64,000 nucleotides of DNA from Edaphobacter lichenicola (GCF_025264645.1 NZ_CP073696.1:3472001-3536000); one strand, 5' to 3'; positions 43,447 to 54,870 are shown, counted from the stretch's first letter. Numbers and translations are program-made. Notes: a model not told the origin generated them from the letters alone.

Positions 43447-44484
43447 CTAGGAGGACTGGAGTGAGGCAGCACGCTCCGAATGGCCGGAGATCTCAGACGC
43501 ACGAGCCTCAGCATACGCAGCAGCGCCCAGCAGTGCACACGTATCGTCCAGGATCACGCGGACCGGGATCGACTCAAGCAACGGCGACAGCCGTCCCTTG
43601 TCGATGAATGCCTGCATGAAGGTGCCGTTCTGCAGCGTCTTCAGAATCTTGGGTGCGATGCCGCCGCCGAGGTACATCCCACCGGTAGCTAGCACCTTCA
43701 GAGCGATATTGCCGGCCTCGGCGCCATACGCGCCCACGAACATCTTCATCGTCTCGAAGCACAGCGAGCTGGATCCGTCTTCGGCGCACTGGCCGATCAC
43801 AGCATTCGGATCCTCGCACAGCATCCGGTCGTGAAGCCAGCCCGGCTCGTTGATCTTCTCGACGTCGCGCAGGAACGCGTAGATGTTCTTGATGCCAAGG
43901 CCTGAGACAACCCGCTCCCAGCTCACGCGCCCCTTGAGCGTAGAGCGCAGGTACTCCAGCAGCGCAATCTCACGATTGCTTCGCGCCGCGAAGTCGGCGT
44001 GACCACCCTCGGACGGAATCGGACGGTGCTTCGTCCCCTCCCAGATCAGCAGCGCTTCGCCCAGTCCGGTGCCCGCCGCCATCAACCCACCATGTCCGTC
44101 AGCTTCAGGACTGCCCGCGTGCAGCGTGAAAATCTTGTCCGGCGCCAGCTCCGGAATGCCGAAGCCGTTCGCTTCAAGATCATTGATGAGAGAGATATGA
44201 GGGATCGAGAGAGACTTCACCAGATCACGCGTATCCAGGATCCAGGGCAGGTTGGTCAACTTCAGACGACCATCGCGAACCGGCCCGGGGCAACCGAAAC
44301 ACGCAGCAATAATATCCTTCTTAGCGCCTCCGTCCGCACCGAGGAAATTCTTGACGACATCGTCGAGACTGGCGAACTCGTGCGCCGGATACTTCTGATC
44401 GCGAATCGGGTGAAGGCGCCCGTTGGTGAAGTCGTACAGTGCCAGGTGGACCTTCGTTCCGCCAACGTCGCCAGCAAGAATCAT
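43447..44484 (-). CDS. glk: glucokinase
   Basis: 345 residues. ATP-dependent phosphorylation of glucose to glucose-6-phosphate in the cytosol. Visible: DVGGTKVHLALYD (phosphate-1), CFGCPGPVRDGRLKLTNLPW, LINDLEANGFGI with the catalytic Asp, MAAGTGLGEALLIW (phosphate-2), PSEGGHADFAARS and the adenosine site LATGGMYLGGGIAPKIL. Family glk of the ROK-independent hexokinase type. Last gene of the carbohydrate cluster; its start directly abuts the pgl stop, and a terminator follows. Confidence 0.96.
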   Translation of the reverse strand: MILAGDVGGTKVHLALYDFTNGRLHPIRDQKYPAHEFASLDDVVKNFLGADGGAKKDIIAACFGCPGPVRDGRLKLTNLPWILDTRDLVKSLSIPHISLINDLEANGFGIPELAPDKIFTLHAGSPEADGHGGLMAAGTGLGEALLIWEGTKHRPIPSEGGHADFAARSNREIALLEYLRSTLKGRVSWERVVSGLGIKNIYAFLRDVEKINEPGWLHDRMLCEDPNAVIGQCAEDGSSSLCFETMKMFVGAYGAEAGNIALKVLATGGMYLGGGIAPKILKTLQNGTFMQAFIDKGRLSPLLESIPVRVILDDTCALLGAAAYAEARASEISGHSERAASLQSS

Positions 44485-45282
44485 CTATTTGAGCTCCAAA
44501 GTGCCAGTCGAATCGGAATTCGCCGGTGCAGGCAGCTTAGCCGCTGCAGCCGCATCGAGCAAGAGCGTGAGCCGCCCGCTCGCCGGACGAATCAGCTGCG
44601 AAGGATACGTCTCGGGCTGGTACGTGCCAAGAAAAACGTCATGCAGCACCTGCGTCTTGCCCGCGCCCTCGATCAAAAAGGCCACCTCCCTGCCCTGATT
44701 GATCACAGGCCAGGTCAGCGTGATGCGCCACGTATCTTTCTGCGGAACATGGTTCGGAACGACAATGTGACTCATCTCGTTCAGCGCCTCGGTATGAGGA
44801 AACAACGACGCAGTATGGCCGTCGTCGCCCATTCCGAGCAGCACAAGATCAAACGTTGGTGTCTCTGCTCCCTCGAGCTTGAACGTATTGCGGATCGTCG
44901 ACTCATATCGAGCCGCCGCAACCTCCGGATCGAGCTCACCCTCCATGCGGTGAACCCGCTCGGCAGCCAGCGGAACCTTCGACAGCAGCGCCTCTTTGGT
45001 CATGCGATAGTTCGACTCGGCGTTGTCAGGTGGCACGCAGCGTTCATCGACCCAGTAGAGGTCAAGCTTGTCCCACGGAACCTGCTTGAGGAACGGTTCT
45101 GCAGGGTCTGCCAGCAGGCCGAACATCGTCTTCGGAGTCGTTCCCCCCGAAATAGCGATGCGAGCGAGACCGCGAGACTCCGCGGCCTTCACCGCGGAGT
45201 CCGTGAACAGCTGCGCGGCGGCCCGAGCTGTGGCCGCCGGTGTTGGTAGTACGCGATAAGAGATGCTGACTGCACGGGGCAT
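44485..45282 (-). CDS. pgl: 6-phosphogluconolactonase
   Basis: 265 residues, DevB type. Hydrolyses 6-phosphogluconolactone from the zwf reaction. Signature RIAISGGTTPKTMFGLLADP, WDKLDLYWVDERCVPPDNAE, and FDLVLLGMGDDGHTASLFPH, followed by ITLTWPVIN. Starts 21 bases after zwf and abuts glk, so these three are one transcription unit. Confidence 0.96.
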   Translation of the reverse strand: MPRAVSISYRVLPTPAATARAAAQLFTDSAVKAAESRGLARIAISGGTTPKTMFGLLADPAEPFLKQVPWDKLDLYWVDERCVPPDNAESNYRMTKEALLSKVPLAAERVHRMEGELDPEVAAARYESTIRNTFKLEGAETPTFDLVLLGMGDDGHTASLFPHTEALNEMSHIVVPNHVPQKDTWRITLTWPVINQGREVAFLIEGAGKTQVLHDVFLGTYQPETYPSQLIRPASGRLTLLLDAAAAAKLPAPANSDSTGTLELK

Positions 45283-45303
45283 AGAATTCCTATCCGTTCA
45301 GAG

Positions 45304-46845
<1,542 letters not shown>

Positions 46846-46898
46846 TCGATTTACCTCTCGTACTCTCATTGGAACTTGACTGCTAAAAAGTTAAGAAG

Positions 46899-47804
46899 CT
46901 ACGACTTCTTGACGTCGTGGCCACCAAAGGCGCCGCGCATGATCGAGATCATGCGATCGGTGAAGTTGTTCTCCTCGCGCGAACGCAGGCGACGGATAAG
47001 AGACTCAGTAATCACCGGCGCAGAGATGTTGAGATCGATCGCTTCGGTCACCGTCCAGCGGCCCTCGCCCGAGTCCGGAACGAATGCTTCCAAACCCTCA
47101 AGCGTAGGATTCTTGGCCAGCGCGTCAGAAGTAAGATCGAGCAGCCACGAACGAACCACCGAACCCTTCTGCCATATCTTCGAGATCTGAGGAAGATCGA
47201 GGTTCAACGGAGTCTTAGCCTTCATGATCGAGAACCCCTCGGCATACGCCTGCATCAGGCCATACTCAATGCCGTTGTGGACCATCTTGACAAAGTGCCC
47301 CGCACCCGACGGACCAACATGACCCCAACCCTCGTTCTTTGCTGGTGCCAGCGCCTCAAAGATCGGAGTAAGACGCTGCACCGGTCCTTTATCGCCGCCG
47401 ATCATCATGCTGTAGCCCTCTTTCAGGCCCCATACACCGCCAGACGTACCGCAATCTACATACTCGAATCCTTTGTTCGTCAACTCCGCATGCCGGCGTT
47501 GCGTGTCCTTATAGTTCGAGTTGCCCCCGTCAATAAAGGTGTCGCCCTTCTGCATGAGCGGCTCAAGCTTCGCGATAGTCTGATCGACCGGATCCCCCGA
47601 CGGGACCATGATCCACACGGCGCGCGGTGCAGCTAGATTCTTTATCAGATCTTCGAGCGAGTTGACCCCAAGCGAACCAGCCGCCGTCAGCTTCGCTGTT
47701 GCATCTTTGTTGAAGTCAAAGCCCACAACCTTGTGGCCCGCAAGACGCAGACGTTCTGCCATGTTAAAGCCCATCTTGCCAAGGCCAATTATTCCGAGTT
47801 CCAT
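46899..47804 (-). CDS. gnd: 6-phosphogluconate dehydrogenase (short, GndA type)
   Basis: 301 residues, the short prokaryotic form rather than the ~470-residue form. Oxidative decarboxylation of 6-phosphogluconate to ribulose-5-phosphate. Rossmann entry MELGIIGLGKMGFNMAERL, then WIMVPSGDPVDQTI, FIDGGNSNYKDTQRRH, YVDCGTSGGVWGLKEGYSMM, and the catalytic HFVKMVHNGIEYGLMQAYAE. Short forms often favour NAD. In the carbohydrate cluster, 53 bases upstream of zwf. Confidence 0.96.
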   Translation of the reverse strand: MELGIIGLGKMGFNMAERLRLAGHKVVGFDFNKDATAKLTAAGSLGVNSLEDLIKNLAAPRAVWIMVPSGDPVDQTIAKLEPLMQKGDTFIDGGNSNYKDTQRRHAELTNKGFEYVDCGTSGGVWGLKEGYSMMIGGDKGPVQRLTPIFEALAPAKNEGWGHVGPSGAGHFVKMVHNGIEYGLMQAYAEGFSIMKAKTPLNLDLPQISKIWQKGSVVRSWLLDLTSDALAKNPTLEGLEAFVPDSGEGRWTVTEAIDLNISAPVITESLIRRLRSREENNFTDRMISIMRGAFGGHDVKKS

Positions 47805-47882
47805 GTACTTCCTTTCTTATGCGGCTTGTACGCCGAGTTGTGCAAGCTCATCTCTGAGCTGTATGGATGGAAGGCGATAAAC

Positions 47883-48734
47883 TCACTTGCCCTCCGGAAA
47901 ATCTGCTCCTGCGGTTACCGGCTCCCAGGCCGCAATCTCCTTTTGCCAGGCGTCCAGCTTGGCCCGCATCCGTTGCAGTGCGCTGCCGCCAAGCAGAAGG
48001 TGGAGCGGCGGATTCGGAGAATCGACCACCTGGATCATCGCCTGCACGGCGCGAAGCGGATCGCCCTTTTGCTTTCCGTTATTCTCGGAGAAATACTTCC
48101 GCATATTGCCAGCGGTAGTGTCGTAGTCGCTGATGCGAGTCTTTGCAATCACCCCAGAGCGGCCAAGAAAATCAGTGCGGAACGGACCTGGCTCGATCAC
48201 AGTGACATGAATACCCAGCGGCGCAAGCTCCGCTGCCAATGCCTCCGACAGCCCCTCGACAGCAAACTTCGTCGCGTTATACATACCGATGCCCTGTCCG
48301 CCAATCAGGCCACCGATCGACGAAATATTCAGAATGTTGCCGCTGCGTTGCTTTCGAAGATAAGGGAGAAAAGCCCGAGTCACTTTCAGTAAGCCAAAGA
48401 CATTCGTCTCGAACATTGGCATAAATTCCGCCTCAGAGACCTCTTCGATAGCACCCGCAACGCCATAACCTGCGTTGTTGACCAACACGTCCACCTGGCC
48501 GAACTGGGCAAACGCCTGCGTTACTACCGAATTCACTTGGCCGGCATCAGTCACATCCAGAGCGAGCGCCTTTGCGGCCTTCGGATATTTCGCTTCCAGA
48601 TCCGCGACTTTATCAATATTCCGAGCCGTCGCAACAACCTTCCCGCCAGTCTTCAGAACCTCTTCTGACAGCATCCGGCCAAAGCCCGTCGATGCTCCCG
48701 TGATGAACCAGACACGTTGCTTTGATTGAGTCAT
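47883..48734 (-). CDS. short-chain dehydrogenase/reductase
   Basis: 283 residues. Classical SDR: VWFITGASTGFGRMLSEEVL (cofactor loop), LALDVTD, DVLVNNAGYG, NISSIGGLIG and the catalytic YNATKFAVEGLSEALA (Y-x3-K). Similar to the SDR family sometimes annotated as oxidoreductase/retinol-type. Lies between rpiB and gnd, with 42- and 78-base gaps; its substrate is not evident and it is not a pentose phosphate enzyme. ATG at 48734 has GGAG just upstream; a GTG at 48743 is an alternative. Confidence 0.93.
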   Translation of the reverse strand: MTQSKQRVWFITGASTGFGRMLSEEVLKTGGKVVATARNIDKVADLEAKYPKAAKALALDVTDAGQVNSVVTQAFAQFGQVDVLVNNAGYGVAGAIEEVSEAEFMPMFETNVFGLLKVTRAFLPYLRKQRSGNILNISSIGGLIGGQGIGMYNATKFAVEGLSEALAAELAPLGIHVTVIEPGPFRTDFLGRSGVIAKTRISDYDTTAGNMRKYFSENNGKQKGDPLRAVQAMIQVVDSPNPPLHLLLGGSALQRMRAKLDAWQKEIAAWEPVTAGADFPEGK

Positions 48735-48776
48735 ACTCTCCACATACTCTGAAATAGTGAACCGATCTTCATGTGC

Positions 48777-49262
48777 TTATGACTTGAGGGCGGCCGCCTT
48801 GGCTGCCTCTGGCATGTATTGCTGTTCAATCGCCATGACCTTGTTGAGACGGCGCACGAAGCGAGGTTCGTTTGCGATAAATCTAGCTTTCAAATAGGCA
48901 TCGACACACTCGAAGGCAAGGGCGGCACCAATAATGCGTGCACCCATCACCAACACATTCATCTGGTCATGCTCAACGCCCTGATGTGCGGAGTAGGTGT
49001 CGTGACACATCCCCGCACGAACTCCCGGCATCTTGTTGGCGGCAACGCAAACACCTACGCCGGAGCCGCAGATAAGAATGCCTCGCTCCGCCTCACCAGC
49101 CATCAACGCCTTGCCCACCAACAGAGCAAAGTCGGGATAGTCAGAGGGTTCGGTGTTGTACGCTCCAAGATCGTTGATTTCGTGACCGAGCTTCGCGACA
49201 TACTCACGCACCTCTTCCTTCAAAGGAAAACCAGCGTGGTCGGAAGCAATGGCAATCTTCAT
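48777..49262 (-). CDS. rpiB: ribose-5-phosphate isomerase B
   Basis: 161 residues. Interconverts ribose-5-phosphate and ribulose-5-phosphate. RpiB/LacAB signature: MKIAIASDHAGFPLKEEVRE, LICGSGVGVCVAANKMPGVR (catalytic Cys in GSG region), and SAHQGVEHDQMNVLVMGARI, where His residues of the family follow the D-x-Y-S motif. Normal length. Between tkt and the SDR. Confidence 0.95.
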   Translation of the reverse strand: MKIAIASDHAGFPLKEEVREYVAKLGHEINDLGAYNTEPSDYPDFALLVGKALMAGEAERGILICGSGVGVCVAANKMPGVRAGMCHDTYSAHQGVEHDQMNVLVMGARIIGAALAFECVDAYLKARFIANEPRFVRRLNKVMAIEQQYMPEAAKAAALKS

Positions 49263-49349
49263 ATGGCCTCAGCGTTTGATGTTCTGGAGGTGCGACAAGA
49301 CGCAAATGAGTCCCAGCCTACCCTACAGCCAGAAACCCAAAGGCCCATA

Positions 49350-49386
49350 GACAAATGGGCGGGGCATACTAGCCCCGCCCACCGAT
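49350..49386 (-). terminator. hairpin between tkt and rpiB (possible attenuator)
   Basis: Perfect 10-bp stem TGGGCGGGGC / GCCCCGCCCA with a six-base loop just after the tkt stop. The T-tract on the minus strand is short (TTTGT), so termination may be partial. Confidence 0.65.
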
Positions 49387-51384
49387 CTACTTCTTTACCA
49401 GCTTCTTGGCATGTGCCACGACGTTCGCAACATTGAAGCCCAGCTTGTCCAGAGCGACCGGCCCCGGAGCCGAAGCACCGAAGCGATCCAGGCCAATCAC
49501 ACCGCCGTTATGGCCGACGTACTTGTACCAACCCAGCGTCGCACCGGCTTCCACTGCCAGCTTCGGCGTGGCTTCCGGCAACAACTTAGCCTTGTACTCA
49601 TCGCTCTGCTCTTCATAGATGCGGAAGCTTGGCATGGAAACGACGGTCGCGTTGATACCTTCAGCCTTCAATTCCTCCGCAGCCTTCGTGACAAGCCCAA
49701 CCTCAGAGCCAGTCGCTATCAGAATCAGATCCTTGCCATGCGAAACAACCTCATACGCACCCTTACGCGCACCAGCGCGCGCAATCGTAGCGTCGATGGT
49801 CGGCAGATCCTGTCGCGAAAGAGCCATGAAGCTGGCACTCTTCCGCTCCAGCGCAAGCTGCCAGCACGCTGCCGTCTCATTCGCATCCGCAGGATGGAAG
49901 TCGGTAAGTTGCGGAATAAGGCGAAGACTCATCAGCTGCTCAACAGGCTGGTGCGTCGGTCCATCCTCGCCCAACCCGATCGAATCGTGAGTGAAGATAA
50001 ACAACGAATGGACGCTCATCAAAGCAGCCAGACGAATTGCATTGCGGCAGTAGTCCGAGAACGTGAAGAACGTCGACCCAAACGGAATCAATCCACCGTG
50101 TGCAGCCATGCCATTGACCATCGCGCACATGCCAAACTCGCGCACGCCGAAGAACACATTGCGTCCTGCAGGGTCCACATGAAAACTTGGTGAATCCTTG
50201 AAGATCGTCTTCGTTGAAGCGGTCAAGTCAGCCGCGCCGCCAAACAGCTCCGGCACCACATTCTCAATCGCCTGCATCACAGCCTGTCCGGCGTTCCTCG
50301 TTGCCATCGGCTTCTCAATGGGGAAGATCGGAATCTTCGTCTCCCATCCGTCGGCAAGCTTGGCCTTGATCGTCCGGTCAAACTGCGCCGCGGGCTCTGG
50401 GTACGCCTTCGCATACTCCTCAAACTCCGCAGTCCACGAAGCATGCAGATCCTTACCCTTCAGCTTAATCGTGTCCCAGTTCTTGCGAGCCTCATCCGGA
50501 ACATAAAAGCTCTTATCCTCAGGCCACCCCAGGTTCTTCTTCGTTTCCCTCGTCGCCTCCGGCCCTAGCGCCTCGCCGTGCACCTTGTTTGTGCCGGCCT
50601 TGGGACTGCCGTAACCGATCACCGTCCGCACGCGAATCAGCGACGGCTTCGTTGTCTCTGCCTTCGCGGCAAGAATCGCCTTCTCAATCGCTACAAGATC
50701 GTTTCCATCGGCCACATACTGCACGTGCCAGTGGTACGCCTCAAATCGCTTCGTCACATCTTCGGTGAACGACAGCTCCGTCGGCCCATCGAGCGAGATC
50801 AGGTTGTCGTCATACAGCACAATCAGCTTGCCCAGAGCCAGCGTTCCAGCCAGCGAAGCCGCCTCATGTGAGATCCCTTCCATCAGGTCGCCATCGCCGC
50901 AGAGCACATACGTGTGGTGGTCAACGATGTTATATGTATCGCGGTTGTAGACCGCAGCCTGGTGCCGCTCTGCAGTCGCCATACCAACCGCCATGGCAAA
51001 ACCCTGCCCAAGCGGTCCGGTCGTCACCTCGACGCCCGGCGCCTCACCGTACTCCGGATGCCCAGGCGTGTGCGAACCCCACTGCCGGAACTGCTCCAGC
51101 TGCGAGATCGGCAAGTCGTATCCCGAAAGATGCAGCGCACCGTACAACAGCGCCGACGCGTGCCCATTCGAAAGCACGAACCGGTCCCGGTCGATCCACT
51201 TCGGATCCGAAGGATCGTGCTTCATGATCTTGTGAAAGAGCAAATAAGCGATCGGGGAGCATCCAAGCGGGGCTCCGGGATGTCCGGACTTCGCCTTCTC
51301 CACCATATCGACTGCGAGAAAGCGAAGTGCGTTGATGGAGATCTGGTCAATTTCGTTCTGCTTCAAATCCTGCTGTTCGCTCAT
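49387..51384 (-). CDS. tkt: transketolase
   Basis: 665 residues. Thiamine-diphosphate enzyme that moves two-carbon units among sugar phosphates. Visible: NALRFLAVDMVEKAKSGHPG, the TPP motif GDGDLMEGISHEAASLAGTL, a Mg ligand in VLYDDN, SLIRVRTVIGYGSPKAGTNK, and EFGMCAMVNGMAAHGGLIPF in the pyrimidine-binding domain, then THDSIGLGEDGPTHQPVEQL. The C-terminal domain is intact (GRNV...LVKK). In the carbohydrate cluster, 107 bases downstream of the glucoamylase gene. Confidence 0.97.
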   Translation of the reverse strand: MSEQQDLKQNEIDQISINALRFLAVDMVEKAKSGHPGAPLGCSPIAYLLFHKIMKHDPSDPKWIDRDRFVLSNGHASALLYGALHLSGYDLPISQLEQFRQWGSHTPGHPEYGEAPGVEVTTGPLGQGFAMAVGMATAERHQAAVYNRDTYNIVDHHTYVLCGDGDLMEGISHEAASLAGTLALGKLIVLYDDNLISLDGPTELSFTEDVTKRFEAYHWHVQYVADGNDLVAIEKAILAAKAETTKPSLIRVRTVIGYGSPKAGTNKVHGEALGPEATRETKKNLGWPEDKSFYVPDEARKNWDTIKLKGKDLHASWTAEFEEYAKAYPEPAAQFDRTIKAKLADGWETKIPIFPIEKPMATRNAGQAVMQAIENVVPELFGGAADLTASTKTIFKDSPSFHVDPAGRNVFFGVREFGMCAMVNGMAAHGGLIPFGSTFFTFSDYCRNAIRLAALMSVHSLFIFTHDSIGLGEDGPTHQPVEQLMSLRLIPQLTDFHPADANETAACWQLALERKSASFMALSRQDLPTIDATIARAGARKGAYEVVSHGKDLILIATGSEVGLVTKAAEELKAEGINATVVSMPSFRIYEEQSDEYKAKLLPEATPKLAVEAGATLGWYKYVGHNGGVIGLDRFGASAPGPVALDKLGFNVANVVAHAKKLVKK

Positions 51385-51491
51385 TCTTTTCCTTTGCTCT
51401 TTGAAGAGACGCGACGCATTCGGCGACGCTGAATCTGGATGATTTCGACAATCTCTAACAGTGTACTAGCGTGGCCCGACTCGCTGCATCT

Positions 51492-53948
51492 TCACACCTT
51501 GGTAGATGCCGGAACCGTATGAATAGCAACATCAATATTTCGCCCCAGCCAACGATCCTTCTGGCCCTCGACAGGCCACGCAAGCGTAAAGGTGATCTTG
51601 CCGACCTGGTCTTTGCCTGTAGGAATATCCACAAACGACCCGGAATACCCCACCGACCGCGAGTCCAGCTTCAGCGTCGTCGCCCAGTTGTCATACGTGT
51701 AAACAACATGGAAATGCTCGCGATCCACGATGCGAAGCGTATGCCCGGATAAGATCGAAGAAATCGGCCGCGTAGGCTCAAATATTTCAATGTGGTTACT
51801 GAACGACCGCTTCCCTTTCGGAACGGCATATCGCTCTTCGACCACCTGAATTCGGTCAAACACCCTTCCATCCGCTGCCGAACGCAGCAGCTTCAAATAC
51901 TCTGCATGCGCCCACACCAGCGGCTGTGCCGACCCCGCCGACCGCCCCCGATACATTCCCTTCGAAGGAATATCGTCATAGTCCCAGACCTGCTCCGGAA
52001 GCATTCCCCCCACAGAACTAAACTGCTCAATCGCCTTGATGTACTTCGTGAAATCGCTCTCCGCGCAAAGCTCATAGTGGCCGCGTTCGCCCGTCAAAAT
52101 CGGCCACGCCCGTCCCTGCCCTGATCCGTCATACGGCCCGCCATCCTTCTTCTGGCCGTAGCCGTCATGGTTATACCGCCGCCACGAAACTCCATACGGC
52201 GTCTCAATCTTCAGAACGTGATCCACAACCTTCAGCGAATCGACGATCAACGGATCATCCGGCCGCCGAATCCCATACCGCACCAGCTCCAGGAACCCGC
52301 CATCGATCACCTCACGCGCCTCGAACTCATACTTCTCCCCAGGCTCGCGATTGTTAATCCGAATCATCCCTGGCGGCAGCGAGTCGTCATGAAACGGCTC
52401 GCCCTGAGCCGGTGGACGAATCCGCATGTAGTGATACTTAACATCAGGATGCAGAACCCCTTCCGTCGTTGTCGTCCACTCATCCAGATGCGACTCAATC
52501 CAGTCCGCGTAAGTCTCCAGATAGTCCGCCAGCTCCACCGACTCGCGATCCCGCGCAATATCCGCCGCACAGATCAGCCCCGAGATCACCGCCGCCAGCG
52601 TCGAAGGCGAATACCCAGCCGCCTCCTCCCAGCGCTCCTGCTGCGTCACCGGAGCGTACCGCACTAGAAACGATGCAGCGCGCTCGACAAACGGAAACAC
52701 GTCGAAGTTTCCCAGCCCATCCTGCTTCCAAAGCCGCCACGCCAGAATGATCGGAAACGCCACCTCATCCAGCTGAATCCCCGTCCAATACGGTGTCCCG
52801 TCAATCCAGAAGTTCTGCGCAAAGCTTCCATCCGGCTTCTGCGTGCAGGCGAGATAGACCAGCGCCCGAAGCGCCGTATCCGTCCTCCCGCACGCCAGCA
52901 GAGCGCTCGCCGTCTGCACCATATCCCGCGTCCAAACCAGGTGATAGCCACCTAAATCCGAGTCGCCCTTCGAAGCCCCCCATGGCACCGAAGCCGACGC
53001 AATAAACGCGCCGGAGAAAGTCTTGTCCTCGTGCGTCAGCAGCACATTGTGGCTGATCCGCATCAACTTTCCACCGTCGGTAGACGCAGCTGCCAGCCTC
53101 GCCGGAGAATTCACACGACGCCACTGATCCAGAAATCGCTCTTGCAGATCGTCGTAGGACGCGGCCAGCGTCTGCATCATCTGTGCGATCGCCGAATGAT
53201 GGCCATCGCCAAACGAGATCGCAATCGTGAACTCAGGATTCTTCGCAATATCCACCTCGCCCATAATCGCGAGGTTCCCGTCGAGAGCCTGCCCAAACTG
53301 CCAGGTCATCCGCATATCCTGAGCTAAATTCTGATATCCATCGCTCGTCCCCGCATACCCGCACGAGGAACGAATGAACCCGCAACTCGCGCCAAACGCC
53401 AGCGACGTCTCGCCCTTCCACGCCAGCAAACAACGCTGTCCCGCCACATCGATCGACCGCGCCGAGTTCCCCGCACCACCGCCGTTCAAGTGCGGAGCCA
53501 GCAGCGCATAGCACTTCAGCCGCGACAGAATATCCGCATCCCCGGTGATCTTCACATGCATCAGCACCACAGGATGGTGCGGATCGCTGATGAACTCCTT
53601 CGTCACCGTATACCGGCCATCCAGATCGCTCGCAACCACCCGAACCGCGGGCGCAGCTTCATCGATGTAGTGAAAGTCGTACTCGAAGTTCCGCTTCTCT
53701 TCGTGGAAGAACGTCTCTCCATCGCTGAACAGCAGCTCCATATCGCGAGTCTGCGGACGGTCGATCGTCGGATAGTAGATCTCGTTCAAAGTGCCGTGCG
53801 AGACCGTAAACCACACGCGGCTTGAAGCCGCATACGCCGTGGCAACCGCGTCTTTCTCGCTCGAAGTCCAGCGCGGTTCCATCCCAGGAGCCCCAAATGC
53901 GGGGCCGTCGTCGTCAAGCCAGCGGTAAGAAGAAGTTAGGTCGATCAT
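51492..53948 (-). CDS. GH15 glucoamylase-like protein, probably intracellular
   Basis: 818 residues with no signal peptide (MIDLTSSYRWLDDDGPAFGA). An N-terminal beta domain (SRVWFTVSHGTLNEIYYPTI, TKEFISDPHHPVVLMHVKI) is followed by an (alpha/alpha)6 barrel. In it, GGYHLVWTRDMVQTASALLA and IQLDEVAFPIILAWRLWKQD fit the first catalytic Glu region, and MLPEQVWDYDDIPSKGMYRG and GSAQPLVWAHAEYLKLLRSA fit the second. Releases glucose from alpha-glucans; close relatives also act on trehalose or kojibiose-type bonds, so the exact substrate is open. First gene of the cluster that ends with glk. Confidence 0.93.
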   Translation of the reverse strand: MIDLTSSYRWLDDDGPAFGAPGMEPRWTSSEKDAVATAYAASSRVWFTVSHGTLNEIYYPTIDRPQTRDMELLFSDGETFFHEEKRNFEYDFHYIDEAAPAVRVVASDLDGRYTVTKEFISDPHHPVVLMHVKITGDADILSRLKCYALLAPHLNGGGAGNSARSIDVAGQRCLLAWKGETSLAFGASCGFIRSSCGYAGTSDGYQNLAQDMRMTWQFGQALDGNLAIMGEVDIAKNPEFTIAISFGDGHHSAIAQMMQTLAASYDDLQERFLDQWRRVNSPARLAAASTDGGKLMRISHNVLLTHEDKTFSGAFIASASVPWGASKGDSDLGGYHLVWTRDMVQTASALLACGRTDTALRALVYLACTQKPDGSFAQNFWIDGTPYWTGIQLDEVAFPIILAWRLWKQDGLGNFDVFPFVERAASFLVRYAPVTQQERWEEAAGYSPSTLAAVISGLICAADIARDRESVELADYLETYADWIESHLDEWTTTTEGVLHPDVKYHYMRIRPPAQGEPFHDDSLPPGMIRINNREPGEKYEFEAREVIDGGFLELVRYGIRRPDDPLIVDSLKVVDHVLKIETPYGVSWRRYNHDGYGQKKDGGPYDGSGQGRAWPILTGERGHYELCAESDFTKYIKAIEQFSSVGGMLPEQVWDYDDIPSKGMYRGRSAGSAQPLVWAHAEYLKLLRSAADGRVFDRIQVVEERYAVPKGKRSFSNHIEIFEPTRPISSILSGHTLRIVDREHFHVVYTYDNWATTLKLDSRSVGYSGSFVDIPTGKDQVGKITFTLAWPVEGQKDRWLGRNIDVAIHTVPASTKV

Positions 53949-54099
53949 CGGTTCCTATTAGAGCGCAAAACTCGGACTTCAGTTACAACTCTACCGTCAA
54001 AGAGCGATGAATCCGCAGGTGAGCTATGATTCTGGAGGCTGTGCCGACTGACCTAGGTGCATCGCGCACCCTCCAGACAGCATCGAACACACTCAGGCG

Positions 54100-54148
54100 G
54101 TCAGGATCCTCCTGACTGACAACAACGAACGACGACAGGAGAACTACT
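54100..54148 (+). promoter_or_regulatory. hairpin in the sodA leader and ribosome-binding site
   Basis: GTCAGGA-TCC-TCCTGAC (54100-54116) is a perfect 7-bp inverted repeat 33 bases before the sodA GTG; another IR, GGTGC-ATCGC-GCACC, lies at about 54056. AGGAG at 54137-54141 is the ribosome-binding site that selects the GTG at 54149. Confidence 0.5.
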
Positions 54149-54766
54149 GTGGCCTACGAACTACCTCCTTTGCCCTACGATTACGCGGCGCTTGAGCCTT
54201 TCATCGATGAAGCGACGATGAAGCTTCACCACGACAAGCACCACCAGACCTACGTCACCAATCTGAACGGCGCGGTGGAGAAACACCCCGAGATTGGTAA
54301 AAAAACTCCCGAAGAGCTAATCAAGGACCTCGCCAGCATCCCGGAGGATGTTCGCAAGGTAGTACAAAACAACGGCGGCGGCCACGTCAACCACACCATG
54401 TTCTGGCAGATCATGAAGCCCAAGGGCGGCGGAGAGCCCACCGGCGAGATCGCCGAACAGATCAAGAAAGACTTTGGCTCCTTCGAAGACTTCAAGAAGC
54501 AGTTCAATGAGACCACAGCCAAGCAGTTCGGCTCCGGCTGGGGCTGGATCATCATCGTCGGCGGAAAGCTCAGCATCGTCACCACCGCCAACCAGGACAA
54601 TCCCCTCTCGCAAGGCCACTACCCCATCCTCGGCAACGACGTCTGGGAGCACGCCTACTACCTCAAGTACCAGAACAAGCGGCCAGACTACCTCGCCGCC
54701 TGGTGGAACACCGTCAACTGGGACGAAGTGAACAAGCGCTTCGCCACTGCCAAGTCTCACAAGTAA
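54149..54766 (+). CDS. sodA: Fe/Mn superoxide dismutase
   Basis: 205 residues. Converts superoxide to oxygen and peroxide. Metal ligands H27 ([11 protein letters not shown]), H82 (VNHTMFW), D164 and H168 ([12 protein letters not shown]). [11 protein letters not shown] and the Gly/Gln pattern near 130 fit the Fe/Mn family; metal preference cannot be read reliably. No signal peptide, so cytoplasmic. GTG start with AGGAG seven bases upstream. Followed by a strong terminator; likely single gene. Confidence 0.97.
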   Translation: MAYELPPLPYDYAALEPFIDEATMKLHHDKHHQTYVTNLNGAVEKHPEIGKKTPEELIKDLASIPEDVRKVVQNNGGGHVNHTMFWQIMKPKGGGEPTGEIAEQIKKDFGSFEDFKKQFNETTAKQFGSGWGWIIIVGGKLSIVTTANQDNPLSQGHYPILGNDVWEHAYYLKYQNKRPDYLAAWWNTVNWDEVNKRFATAKSHK

Positions 54767-54779
54767 CAGCTGTTAACGA

Positions 54780-54814
54780 AGGAAAGGGCTGCCCCGTGCA
54801 GCCCTTTCCTTTTT
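54780..54814 (+). terminator. rho-independent terminator after sodA
   Basis: 13-bp stem (AGGAAAGGGCTGC / GCAGCCCTTTCCT), loop CCCGT, followed by TTTT. Confidence 0.9.
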
Positions 54815-54870
54815 GTCGATGAACTCTTTTCGTCAAGGCTGACATTCGACAAGAAATTGAGGTCAACCAC

